Assembly: GCA_964537685.1 (NCBI GenBank)
Contig: CAZICM010000007.1
Location: 62,001-126,000, forward strand
Length of the DNA stretch: 64,000 nucleotides
Direction of reading: 5' to 3'
DNA from: CAZICM01 sp964537685
GTDB taxonomy: Bacteria > Myxococcota_A > Polyangia > Polyangiales > Polyangiaceae
Shown: positions 8,816 through 19,100 of the stretch, one piece after another
Layout of the letters: each line of letters starts with the position of its first letter
Numbering within the stretch: the stretch's first letter is position 1
Translations under genes and position numbers: made by a program
The notes under the pieces: generated by a model
Told to the model about the DNA's origin: nothing
Databases searched by the model: none
What the model saw: only the letters and a program-made list of their open reading frames with translations

Positions 8816-10566
8816 GGCTTGCGCTCATACACCACGCGCCCTCCCACAATTGTCATATCCACGGGCAGCGAGAGCAGCGTCTTGTCCGGGCGAAGATCTC
8901 CTGAAAAAACAGTGAAATCGGCGACAAAGCCCTTCCCGATTTTGCCCCGGTGCGCTTCTGAAAACGAGGCATGCGCGGGCTCCGCCGTGAACATGTTCAA
9001 GGCATCTTCAAGCGAAATCCTTTCCTGAGGCTGAAAGCCCGAGGGAGGATTTCCATCGGCATCCTGCCTGGTCACGGCGGCGTACACACCAAGCATCGGT
9101 GAGACTTCCTCAACGGGGAAATCCGAGCCGAATACAATATGCGCGCCCGACAAAAGCAGCGATTTCCACGCATAGGCTCCGCTCAGCCGGCCAGAACCCA
9201 AACGCGCGGGCGCCCACGGCATATCGCTTGTCGCATGGGTGGGCTGCATCGATGCAATTACGCCCAATTTTTCAAATCGATTTAGATCAGATTGATCTAC
9301 AATTTGAGCGTGCTCAATACGAAAGCGTGGATCGAAATCACTTGCATTGCCTGCATTGAACGAAGCGCGGTACTCTGAAAACGCCTGTTCGAAGGCGTTC
9401 AATACGGTGCGATTAGCCAAATCTCCTATCGCATGAACCGCCACCTGAAAACCGGAACGCAGCGCAGACAGCGAGGCAGCCGTTAAATCGGCTTCGGGCA
9501 TCAGCACGAGCCCCGTGGTGTCCGGAGCATCGCTGTAGGGCGCAAGCAGTGCGGCTCCTCTCGATCCCAGCGCGCCGTCCGCAAAAAACTTCACGCCCCG
9601 CAGCACAAACCAAGCCGTTCCATCGCTGTCTTTATCGGGCGTCCATGAAACAAAGTCCTTGGCGTGGGCTTCGCCGCTCGCATACGCGTACACCCGGAGC
9701 TTTAAACGCCCCTGCGCGCTCAGCCTGCGGTAAGCATCAATCGCGGAGCGCTCAATACCCATTTCATGAACCCCCGTAATACCGTGGGAAATGGCTTTAT
9801 CGGCGGCAGCGAGGATTTTCCGCTCGATCGCCTCCGATGAATCGGGCGGTATTTTCGATTCAATGAGCTCCATCGCCCTATCGATAAAAATCCCCGTCGG
9901 CTCGCCATTGGAATCCCGGACAATGGTTCCCCCCGGAGGGTCGGGCGTATCCTTTGTAATGCCAGCTAATCGAATTGCTTTTTCATTTGACCAAAGTGCA
10001 TGGCCATCGATGCGCCGCAGCGAGACGGGATGCTCGCCGGCCGCCGAATCCAGCACTGAATGCGTGGAAAAGACCGGTGGAGACCATAGATTTTGATCCC
10101 ATCCCCTTCCAACGATCCATTCACCGGCGGGGCGCCCAGAAGCGGATTTCGCGACGGCATCCGCCACCTCTGCCGCGCTTTTCACGCCGCGCAGCGAAAG
10201 GATTTCCATTGAATGGCCAAGACCAAATAAATGGCAATGACCGTCCACGAGCCCAGGCGTCACGGTTCGCCCGGAAAGCTCAATCACACGGGCATTCGGC
10301 GAGACCATCGCCCGCAGCTCCGACGCACCGCCAACCGCCGCGATACGCCCGTCGCGCACCCAAACGGCCTCCGCGCGAGGATGCGCCGCATCCATGGTGA
10401 GCACCGTACCGCCCGTCAGCAATAGCTCGGAAGTGTCGATTACAGATGGATTCATCGGCGCTTTAGGATTTGTGCAGCCGCCTAAAAGAACAGCAGCAGC
10501 AGCAAGAAAAATCGTTTTTTTCCGCGGAAAAACCAATGAACGCAAATACCCAGGGCAGGAATGCAT
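8812..10566 (-). CDS. YtcJ-like amidohydrolase, lipoprotein
   Basis: A 584-residue metal-dependent hydrolase of the amidohydrolase 3 (YtcJ) family. From the ATG at 10566 the N-terminus has a lipoprotein signal (KKTIFLAAAAVLLGGC). The metal-binding VDGHCHLFG motif follows a TPGLVDGH strand; later blocks are VHAIGD, RIEHAQIV and FGSDFPVEEVSP, all usual for the family. These enzymes act on amide or ester bonds; the substrate here is unknown. Lipid anchoring is less common for the family and suggests envelope location. The gene follows a small zinc-ribbon gene by 16 bases, so they are probably co-transcribed. A TTG at 10605 is a less likely start. Confidence 0.85.
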   Translation of the reverse strand: MHSCPGYLRSLVFPRKKTIFLAAAAVLLGGCTNPKAPMNPSVIDTSELLLTGGTVLTMDAAHPRAEAVWVRDGRIAAVGGASELRAMVSPNARVIELSGRTVTPGLVDGHCHLFGLGHSMEILSLRGVKSAAEVADAVAKSASGRPAGEWIVGRGWDQNLWSPPVFSTHSVLDSAAGEHPVSLRRIDGHALWSNEKAIRLAGITKDTPDPPGGTIVRDSNGEPTGIFIDRAMELIESKIPPDSSEAIERKILAAADKAISHGITGVHEMGIERSAIDAYRRLSAQGRLKLRVYAYASGEAHAKDFVSWTPDKDSDGTAWFVLRGVKFFADGALGSRGAALLAPYSDAPDTTGLVLMPEADLTAASLSALRSGFQVAVHAIGDLANRTVLNAFEQAFSEYRASFNAGNASDFDPRFRIEHAQIVDQSDLNRFEKLGVIASMQPTHATSDMPWAPARLGSGRLSGAYAWKSLLLSGAHIVFGSDFPVEEVSPMLGVYAAVTRQDADGNPPSGFQPQERISLEDALNMFTAEPAHASFSEAHRGKIGKGFVADFTVFSGDLRPDKTLLSLPVDMTIVGGRVVYERKP

Positions 10567-10582
10567 TACGCCCACGGAATCC

Positions 10583-10816
10583 TTATCGGCGGCCGAACCC
10601 GGCAAGCTTTGTTTTTGCCGCTACGACTTCATCGCAATCTATGCAGCGGAGTTGCCCATCGACTTCTTCGAGCGAGCCGATCGAGCCACATTCAGGACAC
10701 TTTTGGCCAATCCTGTCTTTGCTCTCCGCCAGAAATGCAGCCAGCTCCTGAGCCGCTTCGCTCTCGCGCTTCAATTGTTCAGGCGAGGTTTGATAATTTT
10801 TATTTCCTACACTCAT
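10583..10816 (-). CDS. Small zinc-ribbon protein
   Basis: A 77-residue protein. The N-terminal ~35 residues look helical (SPEQLKRESEAAQELAAFL) and the rest is a zinc ribbon with C40-P-E-C43 and C58-I-D-C61. The Cys spacing is as expected for a structural zinc site. No specific family was recognised. It is upstream of, and close to, the amidohydrolase gene on the same strand. It could be an RNA- or protein-binding adaptor; that is inference. Confidence 0.7.
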   Translation of the reverse strand: MSVGNKNYQTSPEQLKRESEAAQELAAFLAESKDRIGQKCPECGSIGSLEEVDGQLRCIDCDEVVAAKTKLAGFGRR

Positions 10817-10838
10817 TCGCCGGACACTAACACATCGC

Positions 10839-12641
10839 CTATGGCGGCAAAACGCTCAATTCCACGTCTTTATCAGAAAATACCTTCCACTTTTTTTCGA
10901 TGGAATCCCATTTTAAATCGCCGATTGTATTGGGAGCTAAAATCACTTTTCCAATCAATGCCGAGCCTTTAGGCGCGGCCGTAATCTCAAAAATTTTCCC
11001 CGATTTCTCGAGATAACCGTAGGTGTTTCCATCACCCTTATCCTCAAACGAGCCGCCCGAGAGAACACCGGGCACATCAAAAGGCGCCTCGAGCGAGCCC
11101 TTTTCAGGCAAAAACACAAGCCGCAGCCTGCCCCCTGAACCGCCTGCGATTGCCCTTAAACCGCCCGGAAATTTTAAAATATCGTCCACCTGTCCAAGCG
11201 GAGCATCACCCACTTTTAGAGCCTCCGCATCGGGCGCCGGCATCGTCGGATGCACAACCCGCTGAACGGCGCAGCGGCGCCCATCACAGCCCACAAATAC
11301 CGTGTCATTCGCAAGCTCGCTCGTCCGGTCCACCCGGGCCATTTGATAATCCGCCGCAAGCATCACGGAACGGCTCCCTGGATCCCAGCGAATTACCTTG
11401 CCGGAAAAAGTCACGAGAATGCTCTCTGTATCTGGAACTAATTCGATCTGAATGCTCCCATAATCAACAGCCCCCAGCAGTGGGCCCAAACTAGCCGTTC
11501 GTTTTGCAGCCCCATTCAATAGAAACACCGATAAATTATCCAGAGCGACCGCGAATCCACCGCCCTTGCGGCAGCAAGCAATTTCTTTAATATTGCCATC
11601 AAATTCGATCGGCGCTTTTGGAACAGGCTGCTTGGGCGCTTTGGCGCGAATACCTTCAAATTGCCAAATCATATTATCATCGCCTCCCCCAATCAGCCTG
11701 TCTTTGGCGGAGTCGTAGGCAACGGCAATCTGATCGCGCTCGACAAATAGTGAAAGGCTTGAATCCCAGCGTTTCTGCTGATAGCTATCGATCAGCGCGG
11801 CGGAAGAAAATACTTTTTTCTGAGACTTCATATCGACGATAACCACTTCATCATCGTCGCTGGCATAGGCAACTTCATCGGGATTATCGGGCATAACGAT
11901 CGCATCGTTCACATCTTCTCCGGTATCGAAGACGGTTGTATTGCCCGTGGCCGCATCGACCAAGGTGATATTGTCGCTCTCGGATGCGATCACAATTTGT
12001 TTTCCATCGGGTGAAAATCTCATTCGATAGGGTGTGTCGATTTCAAAGGCTTGAGCGCGGGTCTCAAGACCCGGATACCCCAGAATACGAAGGACTTTCT
12101 TTCCCGCCGCGGCATCGTGCACGACCACAGCAATCGTGCTGCCGTCGGGCGACGCGGCCATCGATTCAATGGGAGGCGCAAATAGCCTGGCAATTCTCCG
12201 TAATTGATTCCGCTCATGAAGCCACAATCCGGTTGTCGCGTGAACAATAACCAATTGATTGAGACCGAGGGGAGCGGAACTCAATGCCTTGTGCGGAATG
12301 AAGCGATAGGAGCCGGCGGTGTTGAGAAACGAACCCCGCACGGGCGTATCGATACCATTCTCCAATCGGAGCGCGCCCGCTGGTTTCGAAATGCCGGGCG
12401 TGCGGCCGGGTGTGGGCTCTGCGGTGAGCGGTGGAGGCAGGCCCGGAGGCGCGGGAGCAGCGGGCGGGGTCGTCGCCACGGGAGGCGCGAACACGGGCGG
12501 AGGAGGGCTGGAACTCGAGAATGGGCTTGTGCATGGTGCGCACAGAAGACCGCAGCATCCAGCGGCGCCCGGCGCGAAAATGAAAACCATTCCAATTCCC
12601 GCCGCGCGAGCGGCGGATCCGGCTCTTCGCCCAAGGCTCAT
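10839..12641 (-). CDS. Pro-rich lipoprotein with a WD40-like beta-propeller
   Basis: A 600-residue protein. The N-terminus carries Arg residues, a hydrophobic stretch (GIGMVFIFAPGAAGC) and a double Cys, fitting a lipoprotein signal. Residues about 35-85 are Pro/Ala/Ser-rich. The rest is made of propeller-like units with SPDGS and SPDGKQIVIAS blade signatures (about residues 165-245) and further Asp/Gly-rich turns. It probably offers a protein-binding platform at the envelope. It is 22 bases upstream of the zinc-ribbon gene on the same strand, so the three may form an operon. No enzymatic motif was seen. Confidence 0.72.
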   Translation of the reverse strand: MSLGRRAGSAARAAGIGMVFIFAPGAAGCCGLLCAPCTSPFSSSSPPPPVFAPPVATTPPAAPAPPGLPPPLTAEPTPGRTPGISKPAGALRLENGIDTPVRGSFLNTAGSYRFIPHKALSSAPLGLNQLVIVHATTGLWLHERNQLRRIARLFAPPIESMAASPDGSTIAVVVHDAAAGKKVLRILGYPGLETRAQAFEIDTPYRMRFSPDGKQIVIASESDNITLVDAATGNTTVFDTGEDVNDAIVMPDNPDEVAYASDDDEVVIVDMKSQKKVFSSAALIDSYQQKRWDSSLSLFVERDQIAVAYDSAKDRLIGGGDDNMIWQFEGIRAKAPKQPVPKAPIEFDGNIKEIACCRKGGGFAVALDNLSVFLLNGAAKRTASLGPLLGAVDYGSIQIELVPDTESILVTFSGKVIRWDPGSRSVMLAADYQMARVDRTSELANDTVFVGCDGRRCAVQRVVHPTMPAPDAEALKVGDAPLGQVDDILKFPGGLRAIAGGSGGRLRLVFLPEKGSLEAPFDVPGVLSGGSFEDKGDGNTYGYLEKSGKIFEITAAPKGSALIGKVILAPNTIGDLKWDSIEKKWKVFSDKDVELSVLPP

Positions 12642-12717
12642 TGTTTTTTTATCTCATGGACTGCCGGGTGTTGGAAGGGCTTGCCATTTTGATCCACATT
12701 GGAATACGAAATCGCGC

Positions 12718-13977
12718 ATGACTCTGCGCCCCGGCATGCCTCTTATTTTAACGAATGAGATTCCAATCCGAAAAGGACTTCCTCACGGCGACTTGGAGCA
12801 AATTCGGGCCATCAAAAAAAGGCGCGCGCTGTCCAGCTCCCGGATATTCGAGCGTCTTCATCATGAGATTGAAGATATTACCTATGCAATGGAATTCCGA
12901 AAGCCTGAACAAAAGCGGGCGGAGCAGCCGGAACGCCAATTTTTACGGGCAGTCACATGGAATATTGAACGGGGCAACAGGCTCGACGGAATAAAATCGT
13001 ATATTGCATCAATACCCGAGATAATGAATACGGACGTATTGCTGCTCAACGAAGTGGATATTGGGATGGCGCGCTCCAAAAACCGCAATGTGGCGGCGGA
13101 AATCGGCGAATTGCTGGGTTTTGAGCATGTGTTTGGCAATTCATATTTATGCCTCGATCACGGGGATGTGCGCGACGGGGCCCAGGAGGCCGAGAATGAG
13201 ACCGGAATGCACGGCAATGCGATTTTATCCAGATGGCCTATACGCCGGGCCGAAAACTTTAGTGTGTATGTGACCAAAGATAAATTTGAGAGCTCAGAGC
13301 GCAGACTGGGCCATAAGAAGGCACTTTGGGCCGAAATTGAAACGCCATTCGGGCTTCTTCCCGTGCTCAGCGTTCATTTAGATCCAATTGCATCTGCTCT
13401 TCATCGTGTTCTTCAAATCGAGGATGTAATGAAGGTGGTTGAAGGCCGGAAGCTGGGGGCGCGGGTGCTCTTGGGAGGCGATTTAAATACGACCACCTAC
13501 GATCTTCAGGGTATTTTTGGCTTAATGCTCAACCTCGGCAAAAAGCTTTTCCGGGGCGGATTTCCTCATGCGATTCATCATTATATGCATCCTTTTGAAT
13601 TGTATGAGCGCGGAGTGTTTGAAACGCTTCGAACCCATGGTTTTTCTTGGGAATCGCTTAATAATATGGGCATAGGAACAACGCGCTATGAAGTGGGGAC
13701 ATTCGATAGTGAGAGCAAAGTACGCGATCATTTACCTGAATTCGCCGTGCGCCTGCTCCGGCATAAACTAAAACCCTGGAATGGCGTTGCACATCTAAAA
13801 ATCGATTGGTTTATGGGCCGCGGCCTAATTGGACTCCGGACCGGCGAGGAATCCGAACCCAATGGCCGTGTGAGCCTTTCGCCTACGGCTTTCGAGAAGC
13901 CGAAATGGGATGGAAAACAACTTTCAGATCACGATCCGGTGCTTGTTGATTTTAAGCTTTCAGACGAATTATCTTGA
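12718..13977 (+). CDS. Endonuclease/exonuclease/phosphatase (EEP) family protein
   Basis: A 419-residue protein from the ATG at 12718; the frame is open further upstream, but that part reads as the shadow of the divergent lipoprotein gene. EEP landmarks are in order: TWNIERG (residues 80-86), LLLNEVD with the metal-binding Glu, ILSRWPI, GGDLNTTTYD (Asp and Asn) and SDHDPVLVDF (the catalytic Asp-His). Such enzymes cleave phosphodiesters in nucleic acids or phospholipids. The N-terminal ~75 residues are basic and lack an obvious signal peptide. The gene ends 9 bases before the aminotransferase-like gene, so they are probably co-transcribed. Substrate unknown. Confidence 0.82.
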   Translation: MTLRPGMPLILTNEIPIRKGLPHGDLEQIRAIKKRRALSSSRIFERLHHEIEDITYAMEFRKPEQKRAEQPERQFLRAVTWNIERGNRLDGIKSYIASIPEIMNTDVLLLNEVDIGMARSKNRNVAAEIGELLGFEHVFGNSYLCLDHGDVRDGAQEAENETGMHGNAILSRWPIRRAENFSVYVTKDKFESSERRLGHKKALWAEIETPFGLLPVLSVHLDPIASALHRVLQIEDVMKVVEGRKLGARVLLGGDLNTTTYDLQGIFGLMLNLGKKLFRGGFPHAIHHYMHPFELYERGVFETLRTHGFSWESLNNMGIGTTRYEVGTFDSESKVRDHLPEFAVRLLRHKLKPWNGVAHLKIDWFMGRGLIGLRTGEESEPNGRVSLSPTAFEKPKWDGKQLSDHDPVLVDFKLSDELS

Positions 13978-13986
13978 TCGCCTTCT

Positions 13987-15237
13987 ATGACGCAGCCCGC
14001 CCTTGCAAATCATCCTCCGCCCTTTGATATCCACCGGGTTCGCTCGCATTTTCCCGGGCTTTCTCAGCCCATTATTTATTTTGATAATGCCGGAGGATCT
14101 CAAACCCTAGGCACCGTAGTAAGCCGCATCAGCGATTATTTATGCAATACGAATGTGCAGCTCGGGGCGAGCTATACATCTTCTGTGGCGGCTTCGGAAC
14201 GGGTCGCGCAGGGGGTGCGCGCAGTGGGCTCGCTGTTTGGAGACGTTGACGAGCATGAAGTCGTGCTCGGTTCTTCGTCGACACAGCTTATTTTTAATTT
14301 GGCGGCCGCGCTCGCGCCGACCCTTCATCCAGGCGATGAAGTGATTGTGAGCGCCGCGGATCATGAGGCCAATATCGGCGCGTGGAGAAGGCTTTCCGGG
14401 CGCGGAATCAGCGTCAAAGAATGGCCGGTTAACAGGGAAACGTACGCCCTCGAGATGGAGTCGCTTGAGCCTCTTTTGAGCGCCCGCACCAAATGGGTCG
14501 CCCTCACACATTGTTCCAATGTGATCGGAACGATTCACCATTTGAATGAAATCTCTCAACGTGTGCACGCCTGCGGGGCGCGTTTATTCGTGGATGGAGT
14601 TGCATTTGCGCCCCATGCCCAGGTGGATGTGCATGCGCTCGGCGTGGATGGCTATGTATTTAGCCTCTATAAAGTGTATGGCCCGCATTTGGGAGCCATG
14701 TGGCTCAAGCGCGATCTTCTCGATGAAATTGCATGCATTAACCATGATTTTCTTGCGGCTTATGTGCCTTATAAGATCCAGCCGGGCGGCGCAAATTACG
14801 AGCTTACATGGGGCGCGGGCGCCATCGCCGGGTATTTGGATGAATTGGGAGCCGCATCTCATCCAGAAGGCGCGAGAGCCGCGGCATGGAGCGCTATTGC
14901 TGCCCAGGAACAGGCATTGTCCGAACGGTTTTTATCGTTTTTGCGCCACCGTAAAGGCGTGAAAATTATTGGAGATCCCCAATCCGATCGAAATAAGCGC
15001 GTGCCGACCATTTCTTTTGTGTCCGAAAGACTCCGCTCGTCGGAAGTGCCTCCGCTTGTGGACCCTTATGGGATTGGTATACGATACGGTGATTTTTATG
15101 CGCGCTATCTTATCGATGCTCTCGATCTGCGTCAGAAAGAAGGTGTTGTGCGCGTATCCATGGTGCACTATAATTTAATCGAAGAAGTCGACAAACTGAT
15201 CGAGGTGCTCGATCGGGTATTGCCTACTTCAGCTTGA
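13987..15237 (+). CDS. Cysteine desulfurase-like class V aminotransferase
   Basis: A 416-residue PLP enzyme. YFDNAGGSQ near residue 31, the SAADHEANIGAW block, FVDGVAFAPH and SLYKVYGPHLG with the PLP lysine at about K229 match the cysteine desulfurase-like subgroup (TIGR01976 type), where K-V-Y-G-PH replaces the usual SufS/IscS lysine motif. Its reaction in the subgroup is not established; true desulfuration would need an active-site Cys loop, which I do not see clearly. It follows an EEP-family gene by 9 bases and overlaps a second, convergent EEP-family gene by 14 bases. Confidence 0.82.
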   Translation: MTQPALANHPPPFDIHRVRSHFPGLSQPIIYFDNAGGSQTLGTVVSRISDYLCNTNVQLGASYTSSVAASERVAQGVRAVGSLFGDVDEHEVVLGSSSTQLIFNLAAALAPTLHPGDEVIVSAADHEANIGAWRRLSGRGISVKEWPVNRETYALEMESLEPLLSARTKWVALTHCSNVIGTIHHLNEISQRVHACGARLFVDGVAFAPHAQVDVHALGVDGYVFSLYKVYGPHLGAMWLKRDLLDEIACINHDFLAAYVPYKIQPGGANYELTWGAGAIAGYLDELGAASHPEGARAAAWSAIAAQEQALSERFLSFLRHRKGVKIIGDPQSDRNKRVPTISFVSERLRSSEVPPLVDPYGIGIRYGDFYARYLIDALDLRQKEGVVRVSMVHYNLIEEVDKLIEVLDRVLPTSA

Positions 15238-16093
15238 TGGTCATACCAAGACCGAAATGATCCGAAGCAAATACCCGTCCGCCATAATCGGCCGGCCTCG
15301 AGGGAACATCGTCCAGCGGTGCCTGCAAAAACAAGTGCGGCTCATGGCTTTCCACACCTCGATCGACCCAAATATGATCTAGCCTTCCCTGATCCGGCCC
15401 GCCGCAGTGAAATGCCCTTGTCATTTCGTTATTGATCGTATCGTACGTCACGACGCTTGTATCCACGGGATCGTGATGCGTGGGCAAGAGGAGCGAGGCA
15501 ATTTCATCGTATTCATCCGTCCCCGCAGGCACGTTGAGGTCTCCGCATAAGATCGAAGGAATGCCGGGCCCCATAACTTCTAATACAGATTGAACCAAAC
15601 GCTCGATTTGACGCCGGCGAATTCTTCTGCATTCCTCATCGCCCACGCGAAAATCATCGGCCTGTAAATGGGTGTTGTGCACATAGAGTTCCTGTCCGCC
15701 CGGCAGGCGCACGCGAGCCCGCGCAAACCCCTTGCGGGCCAAGCCATCGGGCCCCCCTCCCCGCGCAAGCTTTTCAAAATAAACGTCCATCGGAAAACGC
15801 GATAGAATGGCGAGACCACTTCCTGTTAATGTTTTATCCGCGGCGTTGTACCCGAGGGGATCGAGCCAAAGCTCCGAGAATTCAGCCTCGCGCTGTATTT
15901 GCACCAGCGCCGCCCGAACCCCTTCCACGAAGTTTTCTTGAACGCATACAATATCGTATTGGCGAAGTGTCTCGATAACGGCCGGCGCACAGAGGCGTTC
16001 AGGCCAAAAAGGCCGGGATTCAAAGAAATCCTCAATGCTTTGGGGCGTGCCGAAACAATTCCAGGTTGCAATTCGAATAGAATTTATTTTCAT
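15224..16093 (-). CDS. Second EEP-family phosphodiesterase-like protein
   Basis: A 289-residue protein from the ATG at 16093 (a TTG at 16150 would add 19 residues). Motifs: ATWNCFG at the N-terminus, CVQENF with the metal-binding Glu, AILSRFPM, HNTHLQAD, ILCGDLNVPAGT and SDHFGLGM. The HNTHLQAD block and compact size resemble secreted sphingomyelinase-like or phospholipid-cleaving EEP members, but there is no signal peptide from this start. Its 3' end overlaps the cysteine-desulfurase-like gene by 14 bases. It lies 69 bases from the end of the large VIT/VWA gene on the same strand. Confidence 0.82.
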   Translation of the reverse strand: MKINSIRIATWNCFGTPQSIEDFFESRPFWPERLCAPAVIETLRQYDIVCVQENFVEGVRAALVQIQREAEFSELWLDPLGYNAADKTLTGSGLAILSRFPMDVYFEKLARGGGPDGLARKGFARARVRLPGGQELYVHNTHLQADDFRVGDEECRRIRRRQIERLVQSVLEVMGPGIPSILCGDLNVPAGTDEYDEIASLLLPTHHDPVDTSVVTYDTINNEMTRAFHCGGPDQGRLDHIWVDRGVESHEPHLFLQAPLDDVPSRPADYGGRVFASDHFGLGMTIKLK

Positions 16094-16162
16094 ACGATCA
16101 AGAGGTTCGGGATCGCCGTGCGCGGGAGCGCGGGCAGGGCTGTATAACAAATATCTAGGGAC

Positions 16163-19100
16163 TTACTGGGCGATTTGATTGCGCGGCGCGTCCGGCCCCG
16201 CGATTGCCTGGGCACCACTTCGAGATACGTTCGCAATTTCATGAACCTGCTTTCCAAGTTCCAGCGTGACGACTTTTTCGGTAACGCGCTCGCGGGGCGT
16301 ATCCCATCCTTCGATAATGGTTGCATATACTTTGGTGCGAGCACTCATTCGATTGCGATCGGAAGCAAAATAATGAGCGCGCACTTGGTAATTCCCTTTT
16401 TGGCCGCCTGAAATCGTATACATTTCAGGGCCATATCCTTGAGTTACGTCCTGCGTAATTTTGCCGCCGTTCCGCGTCTCGCGATTGCTGTAATAACATT
16501 CTTCGCCCGTGGGCTCCAGCACATGGAGGTCCACATCTGTGTTGTCGGTATTCCAGGTGATCATAATGGCGAGATCGGGTTTGCCTAAAAAGCGCAATGA
16601 GGAGGCAATCTGATCGACACGGTTCTTGGCGTAGGCCGATAGATTGGCCTTGAGTTCGCCCCGGTGAATACGGCGCAATAGGCGCAAATAATCGAGCGCG
16701 AGAATTTGTTTGAATTCGCCAAATCGGGGCATCCAACCGCCGTTCATACCCACTTCAAAATAAAGAATAGCTAAATCGGTATTGCCCATGGCCATCGCCG
16801 ATTGGGCCATTGCCCGGTAGGTTTGAGGCTCGTAGGGACGCGACGCGGCCACGCGCCTGAAGAGATGATAAGCCTGGGCGTGCATGCCCCATTCCATCGC
16901 GGAAAAGCCCACATCGCGCGCGAGAACGCCATCGCCGGGCTGCTCTTCAACAAGCGATGACAAGGTGCGCAGCGCATCATCTTTATTGCCCGCCCGAATG
17001 CGTTTCTGCGCCTCTTCCGTGAGCACATCGTAATCGAGCTGATGCGTGCGGAGCATTTCTATGGTATTGGGCGGCAAATCTTTCTTTTCTCGCAGTCTTG
17101 GCTGAACGCGGGGAGCGGCAACGCGGAAGACGTCGGTGGACAGCGAAGTGAGTTCTTGCTCGAGCGGCGCGGGCAAGGCCAAATTCACGCCCGGTGCCGA
17201 CCGCATTTTGCGCAGCCAATTCATAAAGGCGACTTTGGGATCGCCGAGTGCGCTCGCGGCCTGGGATAAAATGGTGTCGATAATGGCCGACGCAGGCCGC
17301 GATTGAATGAGCCCCGCATATTCCTCGGGTTTAATATCGAAGCGCCGATAGTCTTCTTCCGATTCAAGCATCAAGAGCGAGCAGGTTTTGCCTGTGATGC
17401 GGAAATGCATCGCATAGGCTTTGGAAGGGCCTTCCGTGGCATCACCCAAATCTTCGAGCTGGCGGGTCGCGATTTGACCGTAAAGCCTCGGCGTTAATTC
17501 CGATGCAATTTCTTTCCCAATCGATGATTTTACGGTCTTCTTTTCGCCGTCCCGTTCAATCGTGAGAATCATTTCGGCTCCGGCGGCCGGTGTTCCCCGT
17601 CCCGCGGCCAAAAGGGCCTGCCCGGGAAAAATAGCTTTGGGCCGGCCTGCAATGAGCACATCGCTGATTCCGGCGATTTTAATGTCAACGAGACGCCAGG
17701 GTTTTGAGCGGTGCGCCGTGGCGGCCTTTTCAATTTCGCTCTCTCCAACGACTGAAAAAACAGCGCCCCCGCTCTCCCGCGCCAGGTGATTGAGCATTCC
17801 GACATCCGTGCCGGCCAATCCGGTTTGATAGGCAAATAATGCATGCCCTTTGCCAATTGCATTGGATATGGCATACAAATCGCTTTCGCCCCAGGTGGGC
17901 GCGCCATCACTGAGCAGGAATAAGTCAAATCGCGTGTTATCCTGGCCAATCCACGAAGGTTTAGCCGCTTCGGCAAGAGCCTGGGCTAAATCGGTGGCGC
18001 CTTCCAATGAAAGCGTATTGGCATGCGCAATTAGCCTTGCAACTTCATCGGCATTGTTGTCAATAAATTTGTTTTGATACCATGAGGTCTCGATATTAAA
18101 GAAAAGGACTGCAAATTTCTTTATGGAGTCCCGGTTCTTTTCAAGAGTGGTTTGCAGCATCTTCAGCCAAATTGGAAATCGATCGGGCATGGAGCTGAGT
18201 GATGTATCGAGCATAAAGACAGCGCTTTGGCTGGAAGCCGCAGCTTGAGCCGCCGGAATTTCGGGGCGCACAGCCGCCGCGAAATAAGTGCCTGTTTTGG
18301 GATCGCTGCCGCTGAGGTAATTGCCCTGTGGCGATTTCACACGCACCACAATCGATCGTTCTTTGGTATCTTCAAATCGATAGTGTTCGCGTCCATTGGA
18401 TGAAATTGGTTTTAATGCCGGTGTAATTGTATGCGCTCCCGCTCCCTGAGGCGCCGCAACAGCCAAATCAATCACCGAGCTGGGCAAATTGTCGGGCAAA
18501 TCAAAGCGGTATTCAAATTCGCTTCCGGCCCGCAATAAATCTACATCGTAACCAATAACAATCCGATGCTGTTTTCGGGGCATCAGAGGAAATACCCGGG
18601 CGCTGAACACGCCCGCGCCCGACCATTCCATCAGGGCGGGATCGACGCGGCGGTGCACGGTTTCCGTATAGGCAAAGGCGGCCTTTTCATTGGGCACCAT
18701 GCGCGCTTCTTTTACGCCCGTCCAGCGCGATGCCCGGTCATTCATTAATTGCACGGGCTGCGCGCCCATTTTTAAGACTTCATTTTGATTAAAGAATGGC
18801 GGAGGCTCGGCAGGCCCCGCGGCCGCCATTAAAACGTTTTGCCCAAAGGCGAAAAAGAAAGGCGTCGCTTCATTGGGAAGGCGAAGCTGAAAGGTTCCCT
18901 CATAGGTGCCATCGGTATCGTTTTTGTAGTGGCAATCGAGTACGACGCGGGCTCGAAAACCATCAATGGTAATTTTGGCTTGCATGCCTCGAAGCGGTAT
19001 TTGCTCGCGATCGCCGATCATGAGGCGCGTTGTGTTGGGCACGAGCTCCGAGCGCTTCCACGTTTTTACGCTCTCTTTGCCGCCTTTTTCCTCGTCTTTT

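Noticed and set aside
12319..12717. N-terminal extension of the EEP gene to 12319
   Set aside because: It is antisense to the divergent Pro-rich lipoprotein and reads as Gly/Pro/Ala shadow sequence.
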